DNA from: Paracoccaceae bacterium
GTDB lineage: Bacteria; Pseudomonadota; Alphaproteobacteria; Rhodobacterales; Rhodobacteraceae
Assembly: GCA_026710155.1 (NCBI GenBank)
Contig: JAPORQ010000067.1
Span: forward strand, 1 to 64,000
Direction of reading: 5' to 3'
Length of the DNA: 64,000 nucleotides
The translations under genes were made by a program, and so were the position numbers. The number at the start of each line of letters is the position of its first letter. Positions within the stretch are counted from its first letter, which is position 1. Positions 1-7,144 of the stretch are shown here, piece by piece. Below the pieces are notes generated by a model. It had not been told where the DNA came from. It made no database searches and was given only the letters and a program-made list of their open reading frames with translations.

Positions 1-54
1 CAGAAAAACGGTCGAACCGGCACCGATGAAGGCTATCTTTGGTGAATTGGCCAT
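1..54 (-). CDS. GH4 family alpha-glycosidase, N-terminus only
   Basis: Only the first 18 codons lie in the window; the gene continues beyond base 1. The translation begins MANSPKIAFIGAGSTVFL, which matches the NAD-binding start of glycoside hydrolase family 4 enzymes (alpha-galactosidase/alpha-glucosidase, MelA/AglA type), with the GxGS turn placed right after the first beta strand. GH4 enzymes hydrolyse glycosides by an NAD- and metal-dependent oxidation-elimination route in the cytoplasm. It points away from the ABC importer at 2.9-8.8 kb, and inferentially the two could serve uptake and cleavage of the same oligosaccharide. Substrate cannot be told from 18 residues. Confidence 0.72.
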   Translation of the reverse strand, partial: MANSPKIAFIGAGSTVFL

Positions 55-168
55 AGTCTGCTATATTCCACAATTTTCGTTTCAATAAAGGTTTGTAGGC
101 TCAACAACATATAAAAACTTATGAAAATTAGAAATACAAACATCAAGTTGTGAAAAGGCGTATTTTAA

Positions 169-552
169 ATGAAAAAGCCGGAAATAGTAGAAAAGTATTG
201 GTATTCTATTGATTGGGATGTTGGAAAGTTATGGTCGCTGGAGTTGACCGTTGTTGAGTTGAAAATTGACAATCTAATTTGGCACCTTGATGTTCCGATT
301 TGGCCCGATAATATGGGCATTCCTTATTCGGTGACACCTAGGCAGGTAATCAATGAACCAACAAAATATCTTAAAGAATATAGAAGAATCAAACGATCAG
401 ATCTGCATTACCCCTTGGAAATATATAAAAACAAAGATCGGATAATGATACTTGATGGAGTACATCGGTTTACCAAGGCCTGGTATAAAGGTCATGAAAA
501 AATCCGGGCTCGCTGGATACCTGAAACTGAAATCATTAAGTTAAATGGTTAG
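169..552 (+). CDS. ParB/sulfiredoxin-fold-like hypothetical protein
   Basis: A 127-residue protein without signal peptide or membrane segment. Its C-terminal half has YPLEIYKNKDRIMILDGVHR, which resembles the ParB/Srx-type N-terminal domain, where a parameter-like segment is followed by D-G-x-H-R. That motif occurs in small stand-alone nucleotide-binding proteins found in mobile and defence contexts as well as in partition proteins. No helix-turn-helix follows, so it is not a full ParB partition protein. It lies between the GH4 gene and the inverted-repeat-bounded unit that begins at 587. Function is unknown; the fold assignment rests on one motif. Confidence 0.55.
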   Translation: MKKPEIVEKYWYSIDWDVGKLWSLELTVVELKIDNLIWHLDVPIWPDNMGIPYSVTPRQVINEPTKYLKEYRRIKRSDLHYPLEIYKNKDRIMILDGVHRFTKAWYKGHEKIRARWIPETEIIKLNG

Positions 553-586
553 CAATTTGTCAGTTGATGGAAATTACATTTTTTTA

Positions 587-625
587 GGCGCTGTTACAAG
601 ATCGTAATACCACACAATATCTAGC
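587..625 (+). repeat. Left 39-bp inverted repeat
   Basis: Starts GGCGCTGTTACAAGATCG and matches the reverse complement of 2486-2524 at 35 of 39 positions. It lies 34 bases after the ParB-like gene and is preceded by a T-run. Confidence 0.85.
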
Positions 626-785
626 CTTGACTTGATCGTATCTGCTCTATTTAAATGGGAGCATTGTCCAGTGGATTTCTAGGATTTCTTTTTTGAAACG
701 CAAAAATACTTTTTTTCTTTGCAGTTGTACATAGGAACTATCACCAATCATTAATATAACAAAAGATATAGTTCAAGATTAATAA

Positions 786-1118
786 TTAGTCTTTATTTTG
801 ATTTAAAGCATTAATTACGTATTCCATAATTCTTTCTAAATATACTACAGCCCATTCGATTTCATGGTATTTCGCTAGACCAATTAATACAAGGCAAGTT
901 AATAAAAATATACTCATTCCTCCATACCAAGGCAGAATATCAAACATAAGGCTAATGAAACAAATTCCTATAATAACAGAATATATAAATTCTCTTTTAT
1001 TGCTGCGAATATTTTGTTCAGTGAGTTGTTGTTGAAGTTCAGCAATTTGCTCATCAGCAGGAAGATTTTTAGAGTTGTGAGGAGTTTGAAGAATCTTGTT
1101 CATTATATCGCCATTCAT
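786..1118 (-). CDS. Two-TM membrane protein, candidate partner of the Panacea protein
   Basis: About 110 residues if started at the ATG at 1118, or 105 residues from the ATG at 1103. Either start overlaps the end of the upstream Panacea gene (stop at 1069), so the two are translationally linked. Residues of roughly 10-35 form a polar, glutamine-rich helix (EQIAELQQQLTEQN). Two hydrophobic segments follow (around FIYSVIIGICFISLMF and MSIFLLTCLVLIGLA), with a short charged tail. Panacea-domain antitoxins are known to pair with very diverse toxins, including small membrane-active ones. The overlap and membrane character make this the likely toxin or effector, but no toxin family is recognised. 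Confidence 0.6.
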   Translation of the reverse strand: MNGDIMNKILQTPHNSKNLPADEQIAELQQQLTEQNIRSNKREFIYSVIIGICFISLMFDILPWYGGMSIFLLTCLVLIGLAKYHEIEWAVVYLERIMEYVINALNQNKD

Positions 1119-1536
1119 ATTCTTCAAGAATGTCTCGGTTTGGAATCTTTGTTCCGCGAACTCCAGGACGATAATGCCTTGCCCAAGCACCTTTTTGATG
1201 GTGGGTAAAATTTACTAAAATTGCAGAACTAAAATCTTTGATATGTCTTCCAGTATCATGAATGGTCTTGATCTTTTCATTATTATTTTCAATTGGCAAA
1301 TTCCAGAAAATTGTTTCTTTTACAGGTCTGTTCCCAAATATCTTAAGCTTATGGTAAAGTGATGGTATCACAGGACCGTAATCCCATGCCTCAAAACTTT
1401 CATTAAGCAGAGGTTCGCCATCATTTTCTCCCAAATATATCATATGAGCAATATACAATCCTTTGTAGACTGAAAGCTGAGTTAACGTCCAGTCAGCACT
1501 TTCACATAAAAGCTTCGCGGCGGTTTTAGAATTCAT
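1069..1536 (-). CDS. Panacea-domain (DUF4065/SocA-like) protein, probable antitoxin
   Basis: 155 residues. The layout is that of the DUF4065/Panacea family: an N-terminal LSVYKGLYIAHMIYLGENDG helix pair, then the signature FEAWDYGPVIPSLYHKLKIF, and a C-terminal H-x-x-GAW segment (THHQKGAWARHYRPG). Panacea domains act as promiscuous antitoxins; SocA, the phage-type relative, is a proteolytic adaptor antitoxin. The gene precedes and overlaps the membrane-protein gene ending at 786, the usual antitoxin-then-toxin order. It is divergent from the HNH gene, with only about 80 bp of shared AT-rich promoter space between them. The family call is firm; the partner's toxicity is inferred. Confidence 0.8.
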   Translation of the reverse strand: MNSKTAAKLLCESADWTLTQLSVYKGLYIAHMIYLGENDGEPLLNESFEAWDYGPVIPSLYHKLKIFGNRPVKETIFWNLPIENNNEKIKTIHDTGRHIKDFSSAILVNFTHHQKGAWARHYRPGVRGTKIPNRDILEEYEWRYNEQDSSNSSQL

Positions 1537-1615
1537 TTCTACAGACCCTTTTTTAATTTGATATTATATAACAAGTATTTACCTATGATATATAATTAAA
1601 GGCATTTCTTGAATT

Positions 1616-2419
1616 ATGATATTCGATTGGCTATTGACACTTGAATTATTTATAGGTATTTTTGCATCAAGCCTATTATCCGATAGGTTGAATGGAAAAT
1701 TAGTAGGGAAGAGCATGATACCATTTGCGGCACCGATAATGGGCTTGATAAATGTGTTTGGCCTCGCGATTGATGCAAAAGACGTCATAAGCTACCTGCC
1801 CAAAAACATGCCCAAAAACATGATTGAGTCTGTTCATGATGGTGCAACAAAGACATTCGATCACGCCAAGAATTGGCTGGATATCACTTCTGAACATGTT
1901 GGCAGAACTGCTGCAAAAGCTCGTCAAAGCTGGAGGTCAAACAGTCTTGATGCAAAAGACGTCATAAGCTACCTGCCCAAAAACATGCCCAAAAACATGA
2001 TTGAGTCTGTTCATGATGGTGCAACAAAGACATTCGATCACGCCAAGAATTGGCTGGATATCACTTCTGAACATGTTGGCAGAACTGCTGCAAAAGCTCG
2101 TCAAAGCTGGAGGTCAAACAGTCTTGGTGCTGTCGCCGCATCTTCTCGCTGGCGGGAATACATGCCTGACCTTTATGATAGGCAGAAGGGAAAGGATGCA
2201 CTTTGCGGGAACGCCCTTCCTAACCTGTATATTGGCATTCCATGGATAAATCGGCGCTTGAATCCGGGCATTGAGGTAGATCATGTCATTCCAAGGTCAC
2301 TGGGCGGGAGCGATGAAATTGACAACCTACAGTTAACGCGACGTGAATACAATCGCGCTAAAGGCAATAAAATTGGACCTCAACTAGAGTCGGCAATTAG
2401 AGAATTTTGCCCGCGGTAA
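1616..2419 (+). CDS. HNH endonuclease-domain protein with duplicated central segment
   Basis: 267 residues. The C-terminal 60 residues carry an HNH nuclease core: EVDHVIPRSLGGSDEIDNLQ with downstream R-x-x-N-x-x-K-G-N, giving the D-H, N and N metal-site and active-site positions. The N-terminus is hydrophobic (WLLTLELFIGIFASSLL and a second apolar stretch near residues 35-50), suggesting membrane association. In between, a 59-residue unit beginning with [16 protein letters not shown] is present twice with no amino-acid or nucleotide difference. It is the plus-strand cargo of the inverted-repeat-bounded unit and shares its promoter region with the Panacea gene. Its role (toxin, homing or defence nuclease) cannot be decided. 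Confidence 0.72.
   Translation: MIFDWLLTLELFIGIFASSLLSDRLNGKLVGKSMIPFAAPIMGLINVFGLAIDAKDVISYLPKNMPKNMIESVHDGATKTFDHAKNWLDITSEHVGRTAAKARQSWRSNSLDAKDVISYLPKNMPKNMIESVHDGATKTFDHAKNWLDITSEHVGRTAAKARQSWRSNSLGAVAASSRWREYMPDLYDRQKGKDALCGNALPNLYIGIPWINRRLNPGIEVDHVIPRSLGGSDEIDNLQLTRREYNRAKGNKIGPQLESAIREFCPR
1770..2126 (+). repeat. Perfect 177-bp in-frame tandem duplication
   Basis: The block from 1771 recurs from 1948 with a period of 177 bases (59 codons), and identity continues to 2126. I saw no mismatch. Because the period is a multiple of three, the HNH reading frame is kept. Identity at the DNA level means a very recent duplication or an assembly artefact. Confidence 0.93.
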
Positions 2420-2485
2420 TTTTGTCTGGTTGGTGATGGCTAGATCTTGTGATTTGGTAGAGTAGTGGTTGAGGATGGGGGAGAC

Positions 2486-2524
2486 GCTAGATGTTGTGTG
2501 GTACTACGATCTTGTAACGGCGCT
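2486..2524 (-). repeat. Right 39-bp inverted repeat
   Basis: Reverse-complement partner of 587-625 (35 of 39 positions). It is followed by seven T and an A, mirroring the T-run and A that precede the left copy. It lies 66 bases after the HNH stop. Confidence 0.85.
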
Positions 2525-2875
2525 TTTTTTATTAAAGGGCACTTCTATATAATGCGGTGAATCCAAAGTTTAGAACATTGAATTTTCCAATCTTGTGTTA
2601 GTAAGGAATGAGTTCTTCCTTTTTCGTAAGGACTTTGGCTCTATCTTTAGTAAAAATTGGAGATATTGTAAATTCAACCAATGACCGTTTAAAGGCAATA
2701 AATAGAGATGCCCTAAACTTTGTAGTTTGACAATAATCCTTAATTTGCTAATGATAATATTACCATTAACATGGTTCACCAGTTTCATAGGGAATTCCTA
2801 TTTAAATAGGTTTGATTTTGTGTGAAAAAACATGTGGATGGGGTAACAGTAATAATATATAATTATATGGAGATT
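2525..2875. other. Gene-free AT-rich leader of the ABC importer operon
   Basis: About 350 bases with no credible coding frame. It must contain the promoter for the importer genes that follow. I see no recognisable operator or riboswitch. Confidence 0.5.
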
Positions 2876-4900
2876 ATGGTGAAAAGTTTAAGTAAAAACG
2901 TATCACTAGCTGTTTTGTCAGCTAGTCTATTGGCGGGAGGGACAGCTGCAGCTAATTCAGCAGATATTTTACCTGAAGAAAAAAGCCTTTCCAATCTGGA
3001 ATATGAACCTTTGGGTAAAGATGAGTTGCAAACATATAAAGCATTGAATTCATATTCAGAACCCGGATTCATAGCCGAAATGGTTGCAGCAGGGCTACTT
3101 CCACCTGTTGAGGAAAGGTTGCCTTCAGAACCGCTGGTATTCCTTGAGGGGGCAATGGTTGACGGTATTGGTGAATATGGAGGAGTTTTCCGTCATGTTA
3201 TCGGTGGTCGACCTGAAGGTTGGAACTGGATGGCGGGTCAGCATCAGGGTTGGGGTGGAATAAATATGGCAGCCCAAGAATGCCTGGTTCGTGTTGGGCC
3301 GTTGTGGCAAATAAAATCAGAAGATCAGACAGGACCTCTTCCTAATCTTGCCAAAAGCTGGGAATGGAATGACAACCGTACAGAGCTTACTCTGAATTTG
3401 GTTGAGGGAATAAAATGGTCGGACGGAGACCCCTTTGACACAGAAGATGTTCAATTCTGGTGGGAAGACAACGTTCAAGATCCTGATGTATCTGCCTGGA
3501 TGTCCATGGATGGTATGGGCGAAGGTACAACCATGGAGGTCTTAGACAGTTATAACTTCAAGTTTGTATTTTCAAAACCACAGGGGCCTGCAAGGGTTGA
3601 ATCACTTGCATATATTCAGGGATGTCCAGGTCCAAGTCACGTACTCAAGGACAAACATCCCAGATACAATAGTGACGCAACTTATGAATCCTATCGTCAA
3701 TCCCAACCGGCCGATATGGTACCAACACCCGTTCTTGGTGCATGGGTTCCAGTTGAATTGAGACCTGATGAATTGGTCATAATGAGGAGGAATCCCTATT
3801 ATTTCAAGGTAGATGAAGCAGGTAATCAACTACCCTATATGAACGAGATGCACTTCAAACTTTCAACCTGGTCCGATCGTACAACTCAAGCTGTTGCTGG
3901 AACAGGAGATTTTTCGAATATGGAAAATCCCGGAAACTATGTTGAAGCCCTTAAGCAAAGTCAGGACCCAAATTCACCTGTAAAAGCCAATTTTGGAGTA
4001 CGGGTATTGTCATGGGAAGTTCAACTCAATTTCTCGGAATCAGTTGGAATTGAGGATGATATTGATAGAGAATTGCGTAGTTTGTTTCGAAACAAGGATT
4101 TCCGTGTTGCTTTGAGTCACGCTCTAGATCGTGAAACCATTGGTCAATCAATTGCTAGGGGACCGTTCAGTCACCCCTTCCCTGGTGGATTCTCGATTGG
4201 TTCACCATATTATGATGCTGGGTCAACTGTATATTACGGCTATGATCCTGATAAAACTTCGTCAATGCTTGATGCATTAGGTTTGATTGATACTGATGGT
4301 AATGGAATTAGGAATCTTCCTGAAACCGGTGCAGATGCGGAAATAGATCTGGTTTACGATACAACCGAACCAACTGACAAGAAGCAGGTTGATGCAATCG
4401 TAGCCATGTGGGGCGAGGTAGGAATTAACATTCTACCAAGGGCAGTTGATGAAATTGAGCCAGTAGCTGATTCTGGAAACTTCAATATGATCGAGCGTAG
4501 ACATCACTGGATCATTCCAACACGCCAAACCTGTGACTATGTTCCGATTTCAGCCAATTGCCCCGATTGGCATCCGGTTGATGGAGATGGTAATCGTGAC
4601 TTGTTTGATTGGGAACAGGAAATGGCCAATGCTGTAAATGCCTTTCAGGAAACATGGGAACCAGCTCAGGCACAGGCCGCAGTAAATGCAATTCAGAAAA
4701 ACTGGACTGAAAACGTTTACACTATTGGTACGGTACAAGCACCGGCAGCATTGCTTATCAACAAAAGGATAAAGAATGCTCATCCCGGAACTCCTGTTTT
4801 CATGTTCAATTGGGCCGAGGATAATGTTATCCGTGAGCGACTTTGGGTCGCTGGTGAGGACCAATTGGAAGAACTTTTGCCAGGTACAATACCTAATTAA
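2876..4900 (+). CDS. ABC transporter substrate-binding protein, SBP_bac_5 (peptide/oligosaccharide class)
   Basis: About 674 residues from the ATG at 2876, chosen because it gives a clean signal peptide (MVKSLSKNVSLAVLSASLLA, then GGTAAANSA). In-frame ATGs at 2822 and 2867 would add an unlikely leader. The mature protein has the family-5 extracytoplasmic solute-binding pattern: LTLNLVEGIKWSDGDPFDTE, a DVQFWW stretch, and a C-terminal half with FRNKDFRVALSHALDRE. At over 670 residues it is larger than dipeptide-binding proteins and recalls the alpha-galactoside-binding AgpA subgroup; with a GH4 gene nearby, oligosaccharide uptake is plausible but unproven. First gene of a four-gene importer operon and followed by a strong hairpin before the permeases. 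Confidence 0.88.
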   Translation: MVKSLSKNVSLAVLSASLLAGGTAAANSADILPEEKSLSNLEYEPLGKDELQTYKALNSYSEPGFIAEMVAAGLLPPVEERLPSEPLVFLEGAMVDGIGEYGGVFRHVIGGRPEGWNWMAGQHQGWGGINMAAQECLVRVGPLWQIKSEDQTGPLPNLAKSWEWNDNRTELTLNLVEGIKWSDGDPFDTEDVQFWWEDNVQDPDVSAWMSMDGMGEGTTMEVLDSYNFKFVFSKPQGPARVESLAYIQGCPGPSHVLKDKHPRYNSDATYESYRQSQPADMVPTPVLGAWVPVELRPDELVIMRRNPYYFKVDEAGNQLPYMNEMHFKLSTWSDRTTQAVAGTGDFSNMENPGNYVEALKQSQDPNSPVKANFGVRVLSWEVQLNFSESVGIEDDIDRELRSLFRNKDFRVALSHALDRETIGQSIARGPFSHPFPGGFSIGSPYYDAGSTVYYGYDPDKTSSMLDALGLIDTDGNGIRNLPETGADAEIDLVYDTTEPTDKKQVDAIVAMWGEVGINILPRAVDEIEPVADSGNFNMIERRHHWIIPTRQTCDYVPISANCPDWHPVDGDGNRDLFDWEQEMANAVNAFQETWEPAQAQAAVNAIQKNWTENVYTIGTVQAPAALLINKRIKNAHPGTPVFMFNWAEDNVIRERLWVAGEDQLEELLPGTIPN

Positions 4901-4907
4901 ATTTTGT

Positions 4908-4940
4908 AAAAAAGGGGTGGTATCAACCACCCCTTTTTTT
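4908..4940 (+). terminator. Rho-independent terminator or attenuator inside the importer operon
   Basis: An 8-bp perfect stem GGGGTGGT/ACCACCCC (4914-4921 with 4926-4933) closes an ATCA loop, preceded by six A and followed by eight T, so both transcript orientations have a U-tract. It sits eight bases after the binding-protein stop and 40 before the first permease. It would leave the binding protein expressed in excess over the membrane components. Confidence 0.88.
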
Positions 4941-4979
4941 TGTTTCATTTTAAGGTCAAACCTTGAGGAATAGCCCTGA

Positions 4980-6005
4980 ATGGGATTAATATATTTTCTC
5001 CTACAGCGGATAATTGCAACAATACCCCTTTTGATAGGCATATCAATTGTATCGTTTGGTTTGATTTTGGCTATACCAGGTGATTATGTTGATTTGTGGT
5101 TATCCCAGACCATGGCACAAACAGGTCAAAGCCGCACAGAACTCCAACCTCAGGCAGATGCATTACGAGCAGAATTGGGTTTGGATAAACCTGTGTGGAT
5201 TCAATATTATCTGTGGATCAAGGGTATTGTAACTTCGTGGGATTTTGGTTATTCCTTTTTTCACAGTCAACCCGTAACCGAGGTTATTGGCAACCGTCTG
5301 CCTCGATCAATTGGGATAGCCATTATCACTCTGATAGTCGGTCAATTTGTTGGGGCTGTATTGGGAATTTATGCAGCCATGAATCAATACAAGTTGGGAG
5401 ATACTCTGGCTACAATCATTGCCTTTTTAGGTATAGTAATACCCAAATTCGTAATGGCGTTGGTGATTTTGTATTTTCTGGCTTTTGTTTGGCATTCCCC
5501 CTATATCGGAGCTTTGAATTCACCCAATTATGTGATTCAAGATTATTGGAATTTTGGAAAACTGTGGGATTTTTTCAAACATGTTTGGCCCATACTATTT
5601 ATCTCTATTTGGGCTGGACAAGCCTACACCCTCAGAATGATGCGGGGCAATCTCCTAGATGTAATGAACTCGCAATATGTGGAAACAGCCAGGGCTAAGG
5701 GTCTTTCACATAGGCAGGTGATTTTTCTCCATGCCATTCCCAATGCCCTGCATCCCGTCATCATGAATATGGGTACCAGATTTGATTACATGATCAAGGG
5801 GGAACTCGAAATAGCAATTGTTTTGGGTATACCGACTATCGGTCCCCTTATATTGGGTTCAATAGCTACAAGGGACATGCTGGTTATTGCGGCAATTTTC
5901 ATGATAATAGCCGTTATTATAGTTATAGGTAATTTGGTTGCTGACCTCCTTTTGGCAATACTCGACCCAAGGGTTCGTCAGGCAACACTGAAAGCAAAAA
6001 GCTGA
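4980..6005 (+). CDS. ABC transporter permease, DppB/OppB type
   Basis: 341 residues with about six membrane helices. It starts MGLIYFLLQRIIATIPLLIG, the usual N-terminal helix of DppB-type permeases, followed by a periplasmic region containing LRAELGLDKPVWIQYYLWIK. The cytoplasmic EAA loop that contacts the ATPase is visible as YVETARAKGLSHRQVIFLHA near residue 240. It forms the inner-membrane channel with the next permease. Its stop overlaps the start of that gene by one base, so the two are translationally coupled. Confidence 0.92.
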   Translation: MGLIYFLLQRIIATIPLLIGISIVSFGLILAIPGDYVDLWLSQTMAQTGQSRTELQPQADALRAELGLDKPVWIQYYLWIKGIVTSWDFGYSFFHSQPVTEVIGNRLPRSIGIAIITLIVGQFVGAVLGIYAAMNQYKLGDTLATIIAFLGIVIPKFVMALVILYFLAFVWHSPYIGALNSPNYVIQDYWNFGKLWDFFKHVWPILFISIWAGQAYTLRMMRGNLLDVMNSQYVETARAKGLSHRQVIFLHAIPNALHPVIMNMGTRFDYMIKGELEIAIVLGIPTIGPLILGSIATRDMLVIAAIFMIIAVIIVIGNLVADLLLAILDPRVRQATLKAKS

Positions 6006-7144
6006 TGGTAGAACAAACTTCATCGCCACCTGTTGAAGCTGATAATCTGCATGCAGAAGCAAAGGCTTCCCATTCACTAACTTATTGGCAATTAGTTCGC
6101 AGGAGATTTATCAGGAATTCCTATGGGATGATGGGATTCATCATTTGCATATTAATTATATTCACTGCCCTTTTTGCGGGTTTCATCGCACCATACGATG
6201 CTCAATCAGGGAATAGAAAAGTTTTGTATTCACCCCCTCAACTCATTAAGATCCATAATTCTGAAAGCGGTTTCCAAAGGCCCTTTGTCTATGGCTTCAC
6301 GGAAGAAATGGATCCGAATACTTTTGAAATTAAATTTATACCCGACCCTGAAAAGAAAGCCATTATTCGTTTTTTTGTGAGAGGTAGTGAATGGTCCTTC
6401 TTGGGGATAAAATCCAATATCCATCTTTTTGGTTCAGATGATGGTGTCAGAATTTATCTATTGGGGTCGGATAATCTTGGCAGAGATGTATTGTCAAGAA
6501 TGATATGGGGAACCAGAGTTTCCCTTCTCATGGGTGTTTTGGTTGTTATTTGTGCACTGATTGTTGGTTCACTCGTGGGAATGAGTGCAGGATTCTTTGG
6601 AGGCCTTTATGATTTGATTGTACAAAGAATTGTTGAATTTTTTAAGGCATTTCCAGATTTACCCCTATATTTGGCTTTAACGGCAATATTACCTAGAAGG
6701 GCGGACCCGATTATGATATTCATTATGTTTGCGGGTATACTTTTTTTACTTCGTTGGGCAGATTTATCCCGAGAAGTAAGGGGCAAAGTTCTTTCCATGA
6801 GAAGCTTGGATTATGTTCGTGCTGCTGAAGCAGTGGGGGCTTCCAATAGTAGAATTCTTATCCGCCATGTTGCACCCAACATTTCCTCTCACCTCATCGT
6901 ATGGTCAACTTTTCAACTCCCTGAAGTAATTCTGCTGGAGAGTTTTCTTTCCTTTCTGGGTGTAGGTGTCCAACCTCCAATGGTTAGTTGGGGGGTGATG
7001 CTGAACCAGATTCTTGATTTTCAGTCCTTTGCTGCTGCGCCCTGGATGATGGCGCCAGTGGGCATGATTATTTTGACAGTTCTTGCATTCAATGCCTGTG
7101 GTGATGGATTGCGTGATGCTATGGATCCTCATAGCCATGGTTAG
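6005..7144 (+). CDS. ABC transporter permease, DppC/OppC type
   Basis: 379 residues. After a charged N-terminus comes the first helix (YGMMGFIICILIIFTALFAG). A long periplasmic insertion follows (about residues 60-150) before the conserved DNLGRDVLSRMIWGTRVSLL segment, and then the EAA loop YVRAAEAVGASNSRILIRHV. The insertion makes it longer than typical DppC proteins (around 300 residues) and matches the larger-type permeases that accompany big SBP_bac_5 proteins. It overlaps the ATPase gene by eight bases. Confidence 0.92.
   Translation: MVEQTSSPPVEADNLHAEAKASHSLTYWQLVRRRFIRNSYGMMGFIICILIIFTALFAGFIAPYDAQSGNRKVLYSPPQLIKIHNSESGFQRPFVYGFTEEMDPNTFEIKFIPDPEKKAIIRFFVRGSEWSFLGIKSNIHLFGSDDGVRIYLLGSDNLGRDVLSRMIWGTRVSLLMGVLVVICALIVGSLVGMSAGFFGGLYDLIVQRIVEFFKAFPDLPLYLALTAILPRRADPIMIFIMFAGILFLLRWADLSREVRGKVLSMRSLDYVRAAEAVGASNSRILIRHVAPNISSHLIVWSTFQLPEVILLESFLSFLGVGVQPPMVSWGVMLNQILDFQSFAAAPWMMAPVGMIILTVLAFNACGDGLRDAMDPHSHG

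Larger units (their letters stand above)
587..2524. mobile_element. Putative non-autonomous element with toxin-antitoxin-like and HNH cargo
   Basis: Two 39-bp sequences, 587-625 and the reverse complement of 2486-2524, agree at 35 of 39 positions; all four differences are transitions. The ends begin GGCGCTGTTACAAGATCG and AGCGCCGTTACAAGATCG. This loosely recalls IS6-family ends (GG..CTGTT.CAA), a family known for 8-bp target duplications. A T-run ending in A lies immediately outside each end (579-586 and 2524-2531), which could be a target duplication but is too simple to prove it. Between the ends lie a Panacea-domain gene with a membrane partner (minus) and an HNH nuclease gene (plus). No transposase is present. 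The repeats could alternatively be two separate solo ends. Confidence 0.5.
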
